A DNA stretch of 64,000 bases, taken from contig NC_060237.1 of NCBI RefSeq assembly GCF_021155775.2, positions 16,266,970 through 16,330,969 on the forward strand, written 5' to 3'. Shown one piece after another: positions 18,594 through 28,400 of this stretch (positions are counted from its first letter, which is position 1; each line of letters opens with the position of its first letter). A model generated the notes under the pieces. It saw nothing but the letters and a program-made list of their open reading frames with translations, had not been told where the DNA came from and made no database searches. The position numbers and the translations under genes were made by a program. Source of the stretch: Neodiprion pinetum (lineage: Eukaryota > Arthropoda > Insecta > Hymenoptera > Diprionidae).

Positions 18594-20579
18594 ATATGTC
18601 CATTGTCATCGATTGTTCAGCAGTCACTTTGCAGCAAAATATTTTTCAGTTTTAACTTGTCGTAAGGCATTTTTATAATACGTTACATATAAATAATAAT
18701 TATAGAACAATAAACTTCGAACGAGGTATAGCTTCAGAATGTACTCAGGAAATATTTCGGACAGTTCCAAAAATTTTTATTGCGGACATATATTAAATTA
18801 CCATAGCCATTCGATTATTGTTAATCGTGACTTACGACCATTCACAAATCAGTGCCAGAGTCGACGGTATTTCAAGGTTCTTGAAATACTGGGTATGATT
18901 TATCGCCAAAGATCGAGCAATGGTGTATAATAAGAGATCATGTATATCATTTTTATAAATCACACCAAGACTACATATACGATGCGATTGTGTTGAGTAC
19001 GTATATTTTGAGGGAATCGAGAACCGTAAAGTTGAAGTATGAAATTGTAGTTGTAAAGTCGAAATTATCAAAGACAGAAATACAAGATATTCGCAACTGA
19101 GAGGCGCAGCGCATTAGCCCTGCCTGAGTCGTAAAATCGCCGAACGTGGTAGCGATCAGTTTTGTGGATGTTTGGCCGGTAAGAGGAAGCGTAGACGCAG
19201 AACACGTGAGTTGAGCGAGCTGGAGGGACGAACGAGCGCTGCGGCAAAGTAGTGGGGCAAGAGCAGTCTTTTGCGCACGCGCGGTTTTGTCGTAGTAGAG
19301 ACGATGCGGCGGCGGTGCGAGAACTGGGCTCCGACTAATAACGAGATGGTGGGGGTAGATAATAGAAATGTATTGGACAGCACAGTGACGCAGCTCGGCT
19401 CTTTTTCTCCTACACTCAACGGGCCCAAGGAAAATGAAAAAAGAAAGCGAAAACGACGAAAAAAAACAAGTCGTACGACACAGAAGGGCAAGCGCTGTAT
19501 TGTCTGCACGTATGCTGTACGTATTTTACATATTTTCTATATCGATGAAGAGACGCAATACCTTCTCGACGCCGAGCTGAAAAAATTACAACAATACACC
19601 CGAATGTCGTACAATAAACCTACTGTTGAAACCCCAACCTGCTAAAGCTGAGGCCAAGACGTACCACGTTAATAAAAAAACGGTTAGAGCTGTTTCAAAA
19701 ATATCTACAAATTAAATTATTCATAAGTTTCAAATCTTTGTGCCTCTCTCTGCAACTGTGTTTATAAAATGTTCTTTTTATGTACAGTTAAACTAATAAT
19801 TTTATTACTCAGGCACTACGAATAGATTAGAGAATAATATTGGCATCTAGGCTTCTCAAAGTACGAATAAGAAGAAGGGCATCGAAAACTTATATTTTAA
19901 TTTTAAAAAAACGAAAGTTGAGAATTAACAATTGGGTTATTTGAAAAATACGATAGTTTGAAGATAAACATTTTTATCTAGGCTTCTCGAAGTATAAATA
20001 GCAATATGGGCTTCGAAAATTATGTTCCATTTGTTCGATGGTGCTTACCATCAAGCGAGAGCGATAGAGAGGGGAATGTTCGCTTGCGCGGTGGTTGTCG
20101 AGTGCGACGCGTGCGAGAGAGAGGTGCGCGTCATAGAATTCCGAGCGTACATTGTTGTACAACTGGAGCTCTTTTTGTCCATATTTTGGTAACTAGACAA
20201 GGTATTCCATACCAAATCGAACGCTTGATATCCCGACCCCTCTAAATCAATCTAAGATTTTGGAATTATTTGAGAGTGAAAAAAATCGATGACTTAATTT
20301 GTTCCAGAATTTTTTTTTGTTACCGGATGTAAAAAAAATTTTTAAAAAAGCTAGGGATAATCTAAAAAACATCGGTGCTTCAAAAAAATCCTCCGACGTA
20401 AAATGTTCATTTTTTAGCGAACTTTCAAACACACTTTTGACATTTAGCAAAACAATGAAACTCAGTGAGCTATCATCAAAAATAGATGAAAATATTATTA
20501 TTCAGCAAGTATGTCATCATAAATGTTACTGAAAATTTCACAGAATGTCCTCTTGTTTGTGCGGAAGCACTATACATTG
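18594..20579. other. Non-coding stretch without recognisable gene
   Basis: AT-rich DNA with no ORF I can support. A short repeated motif, TCTAGGCTTCTC(A/G)AAGTA, occurs at about 19846 and 19977, with a relative near 36530. A GC-richer, CpG-containing patch lies at 19080-19500. Confidence 0.5.
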
Positions 20580-22129
20580 GGGTGGTTTATTTTTCGATTT
20601 TTTTTTAATTTTTGGTGGAACACCCGATCAAATTGTGACAAATAGAGAAAAAAAAAATTGTCGTTAAGTTTCACTACGATCGGACAATATTTAAAGGTTG
20701 CTACCAGAGTTAAAAAAAAATTATTCTAAAAATCAACAAAAATAAATGATTTACATTTTTTTCAAACTGTTTGTTCAAATACAAATTTGTTTACATTATT
20801 TTTAAGAATATGACTTTATCTTATTTCTTCAGAGAATGTTCAATCGCACGGATATCGAACTTAGGCATGTTTTTCCGATGTTCACTTACGACTAACAGCA
20901 GATACTGTTTTCGTTCTTCATCATACGTAATAGCCCGATTGAATTCTTCTATAAGAGCCACTCCTCGCTCTGCTATGTCATTCACTACACGGAATCCTTT
21001 GCAAATAGCGCAACACTTTAAAAAACTTTCATCACTTTTCCACTCCAGTGGTCTCCCGAGACAAAAGAGTTGGTTCTTCTTTTATTATTTTAAAAAATTG
21101 CAAACTACTAGTCGTCAAAAAGTCTGCTAATCTGATGGTAAGAAGGCTCCGATGGTCATGAGTCATTTTTTCGGAGTACTTTTTGTTCTTGAAAATCTTT
21201 GGTACGCTCGGCAGCCCTCGGCTAGTTATTAGTTTTTTAACTGTAGCATGTGCACGGAAAGAATTTTTAAAGGAGTTTTACTGTGAAATCATAGTAGAGC
21301 GAGAACAAAACCATACTTGGGTAAATTTTACTGATTTTTCAGTGAAAATTCTTGAAAACATTTAAAATTTACAAGTCACCCGACGGTAAATTCTGACTTA
21401 TTTCCATGAAAATTTACCTTTTATTTCTTAGAAATTTGGAAAATTATGGGTTGTCCTCAGTTTATTACTGTGATATTTCACAGTATAAATTACTTAAAAA
21501 CTCTTTCCGCGTGCTATGTTAAAGACGCCATTTAACTCGTTACAGAAATTGGCTTTTTTAATTGCCAAAGCATGAGATTTGTTTGGTTTATTATTTTAAT
21601 TTTTTTCAGCAACGCCCAATTACGACGATGCTGCTCAATTTTTTACGATACAGTTTACTTTTTAGAATACAGTTTAGAAAGATAGAATGAGATACGATAA
21701 AGTGAGAAGAACAGTATTGTTATTCAACACACTTCGATAGAACTGTGTTGGCAGTTCATGGCATACTCGATACGAGTCGAGGCTTCATGGTGGGATAATT
21801 TGGTAACGCTCCGAGCTTGATCCGATCGACTTAGCAAATGGGAATGCAACAATAAGAACTCGAAATACCACAACCACACAACTACTGCGCAATGAGAATA
21901 AGTCTTCCCACTACGACCTGCCACCCACCGACGCTTAAAAGTAGAGATATAATATGAATTACAAGAAAAAAAAATCTATAGTAAAAATGTTATAATGCTC
22001 GGTAGCAACCTCTAAATATTATCCGATCGTAGTGAAACTTTACGACAATTTTTTTTTCTCTATTTGTCGCAATTTGATCGCGTGTCCCGCCAAAAATAAA
22101 AAAAAAAAAACCGAAAAAGTAAACCACCC
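20580..22129. mobile_element. DNA transposon derivative with ~130-bp terminal inverted repeats
   Basis: The left end reads GGGTGGTTTATTTTTCG and the right end is its inverse, TAAACCACCC. Similarity between the arms extends about 130 bp (20580-20712 against about 21996-22129), including a shared GATCG and GGTTGCTACC block. Flanking TA-rich sequence would fit a TA target. The interior holds only a coding remnant on the minus strand, so this is a deletion derivative. The terminal GGGTGGTTYA resembles the ends of the foldback MITE at 34981-35583. Confidence 0.75.
20821..21083 (-). pseudogene. C-terminal remnant of a transposon-encoded protein
   Basis: A minus-strand frame of about 85 codons ends in TAA at 20821-20823 and is closed upstream by a stop near 21083. 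It has a well-formed protein look: an Arg-Pro-Leu-Glu-Trp start, a CCAIC cluster, NDIAERG and a long charged helix. No ATG begins it, so it is the tail of a longer gene. I cannot name the family. Its position inside the TIR element suggests it is part of the original transposon protein. Confidence 0.5.
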
Positions 22130-22243
22130 TACTATAAATCTTAGTCCTGGCGGGCCAAGTTAATGTGAAAGTGTGGTAATTATTTTTCGCCGGTATTAGT
22201 GAACACGCCAACATATTTTCACCAATATTGACAGAGTAGTATA

Positions 22244-22641
22244 TTAACCCTTTGGCTACGGACGCATTCTACGTCGCGCCGTCCCCGCTGACCGAGCAGT
22301 CGCGGCAAGCGTCCGCACTTGCGGAACAACTGCAAGCGCCCGTCAGACGCACAATATCACGCTATCTTACGCAGAGCGAGTGCAGTCGCTCGTAAAAAAA
22401 AATGCTTCAAAAATCATAACATAATGTTGGGTTACCATGGTCACCGTTCGTACATAACGAGCGTCAAATGTTGGGTTACCATGGTCACCGCTCGTATAGA
22501 GCGAGCGTCAGGCGTTGGGTGACTATAGTCACCGCTCGAACAGAGCGAGCGTCGGGCGTTGGGTGACTATAGTCACCAATCGGACAGAGCGAGCGTCGGG
22601 CGTTGGGTGATCATAGTCACCGATCGGGCCGAAAGGGTTAA
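22244..22641. mobile_element. piggyBac-like MITE (TTAA target)
   Basis: It is bounded by TTAA at both ends. The inner termini CCCTTTGGC and GCCGAAAGGG are inverted repeats with one inserted base. Length is 398 bp with no coding capacity. TTAA duplication plus a CCC-starting terminus is the hallmark of piggyBac-type elements. The right half consists of the minisatellite listed separately. Confidence 0.7.
22425..22621. repeat. 44-bp minisatellite with palindromic core
   Basis: Five copies begin their core at 22430, 22474, 22518, 22562 and 22606, an exact 44-bp period. The core GGTGACTATAGTCACC is a perfect 16-bp palindrome in the middle copies. The first two copies read GGTTACCATGGTCACC and the last GGTGATCATAGTCACC. 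The intervening part, CGAACAGAGCGAGCGTCGGG, also contains an inverted CGCTC/GAGCG. Confidence 0.85.
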
Positions 22642-23172
22642 ATAACAAGGGTGTAAAATAGGACTCTTCTACGCCCATGTTGCATACGATATTTTTTGCA
22701 ACTGTGTGCGAAAAATTCGTGAGCATACAGTACTTTTCGATACGAGTTTCGTACACAAAGCACACAGACAGGGTCCCGGGGCAAAACCCCTGGTGGGGGG
22801 GAGGGGTTCAGCGGGGTGAAGCCCCGCCCCCCGACAAAAAGAAATATATATGTTAAAGAAAAAAAAATGTAGGTTAACGATGAAAAATCGTTACAAAGTA
22901 GAATCGGGATTTCAATAATCGCCCAAATTAATTTATAAATGTATTCATTTATCACAAATCCAAGCCCAAACAAATGCTAATTTCTATATAGAAATGATTT
23001 AGTTCAAGGTTATTTTTCATTATTTTTATTATGTACTTTATGTATATATTGTAACCAATATTTTTCATACAGTTGAGGGTAAAATGATATAACGATAATT
23101 GGTTACCCTACGGCGCAGTCACTAACCTGAATGATTAGATAGAGAGAGATACTAAGAGAGAAAGATACGATT
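22642..23172. other. Non-coding stretch with GC-rich hairpins
   Basis: No gene is supported. At 22774-22841 a GC-rich patch contains hairpins GGGGCAAAACCCC and GGGGTGAAGCCCC. An inverted pair, GTAACCAAT/ATTGGTTAC, flanks about 23050-23107. Confidence 0.45.
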
Positions 23173-23183
23173 GTTGGGCGCCA

Positions 23184-25722
23184 GACGCACATGCGTCAAA
23201 AATAGATAATTAGACAAAAAGATAAAGGTAAAGGTAAAGGTAATAGATAAAGGTAAGGTCAGGTTCTACGACGGTTTTGCACGATTCGCTCAGAGAGACA
23301 AGATAATGGTAGAGGGGCGGAGTCGAATCCAATAGATAAAATAAGAAACAGGTGAAGCAGGAATAATATCAAATATATTAAGCAAGAAGCGATAAGTTTA
23401 CTGACAAGCAAGTAGCTGAAGAGTTTGCGATACAAGTACGATGAATGCGATAATTAACAATAGTTACAGCCAGAGAAAGGTTAAGCGAGAGAGTTAACAA
23501 TTAACGGAACGTTTTCCGAATAAGCGGGAAATATGCGCAAGCTCGCGATACTAAAAGGTAATGATTAACACGGTTTTATGATAGATACGCAGAACAGAAA
23601 AAGATATACTGTACTTAAATCAAGCGGTAAGCAAATAAATCATAAAATAAGAGAAGCAATTATAAACACATGCGAAATACAACAATTGTAATAGTTATCA
23701 CATTACCAGAATAATCAGAAATAGGCAGACAGGGAATTATGAATTACAAGGTAAATTCAAGCGACAGGTCAAATAGAAAATTATTATAAGATATGGAGAA
23801 TAACAGATAATACGTAGTCTCTAGTTTGCGGTAAGTGCGAGAGAAAGAAAGATAATATTCGGTACGATAAAAGGCAATTCAAGATAAGACAAACAATATT
23901 CAAGATAATTAATATGCAACGGACGGCAAACCAAATAGACTACGGACAACTACGATCAGCGATATTAGCGAAGAAAATAGTGAAAAAGGTGTTATGCGAT
24001 ACGGCACAATACTCCAATGTCAAATGAACGACGAGCGGGACCGCGCAGCGATATAAGATCGCTCCCGCGGTACACTCACTAAGATACGATAATCAACGAT
24101 AATAGGTAAAGAGACAGATAGAAACTAATCAGGGAAAATATAACAAAATAGCAATGCTCAGTAGCTAAGATAAAAATTGATCCTTCAACGGAACGCGCTG
24201 CTAGACAGCGATATTAGACATTCGAATATTCCAGAAGAGAAAGATAATAAAATAAACAATAGTCACTACAATGCGTAAGTAATAATCAACCAGTCGCGAA
24301 GTTACTTGCAATAAGACAGAGAAAGGGACAAGATAAGAGATAAGAATAAGGTACGAGCCCAGGTGGCTCAAGCAGACCAACTGCAAGATAAAGAGAAAAG
24401 ATACGAGCCCAATTGGCTCAAGCAGACCAACTGCAAGGTAAAGAGAGAAAGAGATAAAGGTAAAGGTACGATATATTGCAAGTAATCTCGTGGCTTCACA
24501 AAATAGAAAAGGAACCTCACTTACGTAAAAGAAGATATAACAGGTGCGAGAGAATGCGATAAGGTACAATAGCGATAAGACACAGAAGATTACGATAGCA
24601 CGACTGTTAGTGTCAGTAACTGAACGTAGAGTGACGAGATGAGCGATGATCCTGATTTTCGTCGAGCTGCTGTCACGTGATTCTTCCTCAAATTTGCGGT
24701 ATTTTAATTGGACCAGCAGGTCGCGTAGGCCTGGTCCATGGGTAGGCGGCGATAATCCCTCGCCGCTTGTTTTTCTTTTCCCTCGACGACAGGTATCGAG
24801 GTATCGGGACGTCGGAAGGTGGTTAGAGATGTTTTCCTTCAGCTATGCGGTATCGTTGGTGAGAGGGGGGGGTCGTACTGCTCATGTGTTGCGATATTGA
24901 GGTGTGCGGCAATATTACGTCACCGGTCCTTTGGACTTGCGATCGACTGTAACTCACTCCTTGCTTTACTGGTACTCCCCGTTGTAGCTATTTCGTCGGC
25001 GCTGCATCCCAGCCCTCGCTCATTGAAGCCCTCATGCCGGAACGATCTGGTGGTGATGGCCCTCAACCCGGATCCCCACACTAGATCCACCAGATCCACG
25101 TGGTCAGCATATCATTAGCCTATTCCACGCCGCAGTCCTTCGATAAGACGGTTCGTGAAGAGAAAACCGTCTTCTATTGGATAGTCAACGACTTAGTAGA
25201 TGTTAGGGTCGGTTCAGCTCCAGGCTGATAAGTATCGTCGACGGGAGGCTTTGTTGTGTTTTTGACGCACAGCCCTGTACGCCGCCTGACGATGCATCCG
25301 AGCGGTAGAAGCATTCGTTCGTGGTTCGGCTCCTGGCCGATAAGTCTCAAATAGTTGGAGGTGCTGTTTGTGCATCACGCACGACCCTGTTCGACAACTA
25401 GATAGGCATCCATCGGGAGTGTTTTCAGCGGTATTCGTTCGTCTGTAGTCGGTTGTGGTCGATGTTGAGCTGGTACGTGACCCCTGTCAGGCAGTGTCCT
25501 TGTATCTTGACGCGAAGGTCTCGCGGATGGTTCTCGAAGAGCATTACAGAATTAGAAAATAGCATACAATTAGCTTAGTAAAGAGAATTCAACTTAAAGA
25601 TAATTAGTCGTCCATTTTTGGAGTATTGGCCTCAGACGTGCTTTCGTTATTTTTAGCGATATCTGCACCTAGGGAAATGCGATAATTAAACAAAGTGACG
25701 GGGTACGAAATACCACGTCACA
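23184..25722 (-). repeat. Long LTR-like module on the minus strand
   Basis: Read on the minus strand, it starts TGTGACGTGGTATTTCG (at 25722) and ends beside TGGCGCCCAAC (23173-23183), an 11-nt match to a tRNA-Lys-type PBS. Its start is closely similar to TGTAACGTGGCATTTCG at 32893, the start of an oppositely oriented module. There is no ORF of note. The plus strand is purine-rich with many GATA/GGTAAAG motifs. A 50-bp direct duplication (TACGAGCCC...CTGCAAG) lies at 24352-24451. I read it as an old solo or truncated long LTR. Only about 100 bp beyond the PBS remains plausible as leader. Confidence 0.4.
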
Positions 25723-25800
25723 ATATATATATTATCCATTATATTAACGACCATGATATATCATACAAACAACAGGAATTAACAGGAACTTGGACTATTG

Positions 25801-25865
25801 ATAAACGCAAATCATTGATTCCGCAACGTTTCGACCATTTTATTTGGCCTTCTTCAGGCGTCTAT
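25801..25865 (-). ncRNA. Hammerhead ribozyme-like motif, left inverted copy
   Basis: Identical to the motif at 27996-28060 but on the minus strand. Core CTGAAGA, 5-bp stem II, GAAA and 8-bp stem I are all preserved. Confidence 0.55.
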
Positions 25866-26117
25866 AAACATACATATAAATACAAAATATTTTAAACACA
25901 ACGCATAATACATATAACAAGATTATACAATTGATAGCAAATAAATTTACCTCAATTTATAAGCGTAGACAATATAAATCTTCTTATACAACTTCATTAG
26001 CTCCTCATAAATAATTAACAAAATTCAAAAATTTATTAATTAAAAAGAACGCAGCTAACAGAAACGACTTGTACATGTAAATAAACTGTCGACCGCAGTC
26101 AACCTCAGAAGGTTCTT

Positions 26118-27590
26118 CGGTCGAGCTATACTCGAGCACCACGGATATATGGACTACGTAAGACGCACAAACCAACTTGCAAGTTACGTCCGGTAGTGAG
26201 TTGCATACAATCTCCTAGCTATAAGTTGTCGCGAGTTGTACATGAAATTTTGACACCGGTTGTGGATACTTTTAGTTTTAATTTATTAAATTCTTTTCAA
26301 TTCGTTGATTTTATTACAGACGTTGAATTACATAGTGATTATAGATTGATATCACTTGACGTAGTCTCGTTGTTTACAAATATCCGTAAGGATTTAGTAT
26401 TGAAGGTCATTAATGAATCTTGGGACAACATCAAACATTTAGTTAAAGTTCCTAAATATTTGCTTATTAAACTTATAGAGTTTTGTTTTGAAACCAGTTA
26501 TTTTACGTATAATGGGGTGTTGTACAGACAGGTTGAAGGTTGTAGTATGGGTAATCCAGCTAGTCCGGTGTTGGCCAATATTGTTATGAATTATGTGTTA
26601 CAACAGATAATTACGGCCCTCCCGTTTAACATTGCGTTTATTAAATTGTACGTAGATGATACTATCGCTGCAGTCCCTGAGACGGAATTAAACAGAGTCT
26701 TGGAGTTGTTTAATAGCTTTGAAGAGAATATCCAGTTCACCATGGAAGTGGAACAGAATGGTTTTATTCCATTCCTAGATATCATGGTTGAAAGATCCAA
26801 CAACCATTTGAAGACTAATTGGTACACCAAACCAACTAGTTCAGGAAGAATTTTGAATTTCTGTTCCAACCACCCAATGTCACAGAAAGTGGGAATGATT
26901 CATGGTTTACTGGATAGAATGTTTAGACTTAGCAGCGAGGAGTATCATGAGGACAATTATCAAAAAATTGAGATGGTGTTAACTAATAACAGTTATCCAA
27001 GATCGTTTATTCGTGCAGCTATCATTAAGTTTAAAGAGAATAAAGCAAATGGTGGGGTTGGTGGAGTTCGTCCTACGAATTTCATCAAGTACTGCCGGTT
27101 TCCTTTTGTTCCGGGCTTGTCACATAAAATTAATAGTTGTTTTACAGGTACTAATGTAAAGCTGGCTTATTATAACGTGTATAAAATAAAATCATTATAC
27201 ACTAAGTTGAAGGATCCAGTGCAGCAGGATCAAAGAGCAGGTGTAGTGTACAAGATCCCGTGCTCTTGTGGACTTTGTTATGTGGGTCAAACCAAACAGT
27301 ATTTAAAAAATAGGATTTACCAACATAGGAATAGTTGTAGGAATGTTAAAATCTTGGATGAGAACAAAACAGCGCTGGCCGCACATTACTTCGACTCGGG
27401 TCATGGGTTTGATTTTGACAAAGCGAAGATCTTAGATTTAGAGAATAACTGGTTAAAAAGATCGGTTAGTGAAATGGTTTGGATTAAACTTAATGACACG
27501 GTAAACAAGCGTACTGACACCCAGAATCTGAGTGCAATGTACAACGAGATTTTATCGGTTTATAACGATTATCTTGGTGACGCACGTTAG
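26118..27590 (+). CDS. Penelope-like reverse transcriptase with GIY-YIG endonuclease, N-terminally truncated
   Basis: The frame is open from about 26118, with no ATG before Penelope-type residues appear (PRIYGLRKTHKP, then KLRPVVS). About 490 codons end at TAG 27588-27590. RT motifs in order: LDVVSLFTNI, CSMGNPASPVLANIVMN, and LYVDDT with the catalytic Asp pair (about 26650). The C-terminal GIY-YIG nuclease begins CGLCYVGQTKQYLKNRIYQH (about 27270-27330). The N-terminal part of a typical Penelope protein is missing, replaced by the inverted repeat. The remaining frame has no stop. It would catalyse target-primed copying of its own RNA in the nucleus; this copy is probably inactive for lack of its N terminus and start. 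Confidence 0.9.
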   Translation, partial: RSSYTRAPRIYGLRKTHKPTCKLRPVVSCIQSPSYKLSRVVHEILTPVVDTFSFNLLNSFQFVDFITDVELHSDYRLISLDVVSLFTNIRKDLVLKVINESWDNIKHLVKVPKYLLIKLIEFCFETSYFTYNGVLYRQVEGCSMGNPASPVLANIVMNYVLQQIITALPFNIAFIKLYVDDTIAAVPETELNRVLELFNSFEENIQFTMEVEQNGFIPFLDIMVERSNNHLKTNWYTKPTSSGRILNFCSNHPMSQKVGMIHGLLDRMFRLSSEEYHEDNYQKIEMVLTNNSYPRSFIRAAIIKFKENKANGGVGGVRPTNFIKYCRFPFVPGLSHKINSCFTGTNVKLAYYNVYKIKSLYTKLKDPVQQDQRAGVVYKIPCSCGLCYVGQTKQYLKNRIYQHRNSCRNVKILDENKTALAAHYFDSGHGFDFDKAKILDLENNWLKRSVSEMVWIKLNDTVNKRTDTQNLSAMYNEILSVYNDYLGDAR

Positions 27591-27995
27591 TTTTACTTTA
27601 TTTTGAATGTTTAGACTATTTTAATGTATTTAATTTTGTTTTGACTCAGATATTGTAGAAATGTTTTAGAGTATTGTTTTGAATTCCCGCGGCGGTGAAT
27701 GTGGGAAACAAGGGCGCTTCATTCGCTTACTGTTTCCTCATTTATGTATATTTTGAGGTTGACTGCGGTCGACAGTTTATTTACATGTACAAGTCGTTTC
27801 TGTTAGCTGCGTTCTTTTTGATTAATAAATTTTTGAATTTTGTTAATTATTTATGAGGAGCTAATGAAGTTGTATAAGAAGATTTATATTGTCTACGCTT
27901 ATAAATTGAGGTAAATTTATTTGCTATCAATTGTATAATCTTGTTATATGTATTATGCGTTGTGTTTAAAATATTTTATATTTATATGTATGTTT

Positions 27996-28060
27996 ATAGA
28001 CGCCTGAAGAAGGCCAAATAAAATGGTCGAAACGTTGCGGAATCAATGATTTGCGTTTAT
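27996..28060 (+). ncRNA. Hammerhead ribozyme-like motif of the Penelope-like element
   Basis: The conserved core CTGAAGA (28004-28010, consensus CUGANGA) is followed by stem II GGCCA/TGGTC (28012-28016/28024-28028) and GAAA (28029-28032). Stem I pairs ATAGACGC (27996-28003) with GCGTTTAT (28053-28060), 8 bp with one G-U. The predicted cleavage lies just before 28053. Stem III is weak, with A28032 pairing T28051 and a small internal hairpin, so activity is uncertain. Confidence 0.6.
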
Positions 28061-28109
28061 CAATAGTCCAAGTTCCTGTTAATTCCTGTTGTTTGTATAA
28101 TATATATAT

Positions 28110-28325
28110 TGTTACAAAGGGTGAAATCACCCGTTTTGCCCCCTTTTTAATGATCTAGTAGTCATCATAGAAAAAAGACGTTAATAAACCTCTTATGTCT
28201 TTCAAAAGAATAAGGTTACTGCGTCAACCAACATTATTGTAAAAACAGTCTATCTCGAGTCTTTAAAAGGAGAGCTTCGTCACAAAATAAATCCTTCTCC
28301 TTTCTTAATTTTCCGCGTTGTAACA
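28110..28325 (+). repeat. 5' LTR of the decayed gypsy element
   Basis: 216 bp, TGTTACAAAGGG to CGTTGTAACA. It is followed by CTATTGTCAGAAGTGGGATC, the counterpart of the PBS region TTGGTGTCAGAAGTGGGATC in the intact copy, with the first bases diverged. Confidence 0.88.
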
Positions 28326-28400
28326 CTATTGTCAGAAGTGGGATCCTTCTGTCTCGGCAGAGTTTTGAGTGGATTTTGAGTGATAAGAAGTATACAAAAA

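Larger units (their letters stand above)
25763..28098 (+). mobile_element. Penelope-like element flanked by 345-bp inverted repeats
   Basis: The repeats at 25763-26107 and 27754-28098 are near-perfect inverse copies. Between them is one reverse transcriptase frame with a GIY-YIG endonuclease, the diagnostic Penelope combination. The left copy is inverted and cuts into the 5' part of the coding region, so the element is 5'-truncated. Both repeats carry hammerhead ribozyme-like sequences, as known for Penelope-like elements. The right end abuts an (AT) tract into which the next gypsy element inserted. Confidence 0.88.

Noticed and set aside
19271..19645. 124-codon plus-strand ORF with a Lys/Arg-rich middle
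   Set aside because: No homology I recognise, and an overlapping minus-strand ORF of similar length is equally open. It could be a host exon, but nothing supports it.
22774..22795. GGGGCAAAACCCC followed by CTGGT, resembling a Helitron 3' end
   Set aside because: No matching TC-starting left end was found, and the surrounding G-rich run makes the hairpin likely by chance.
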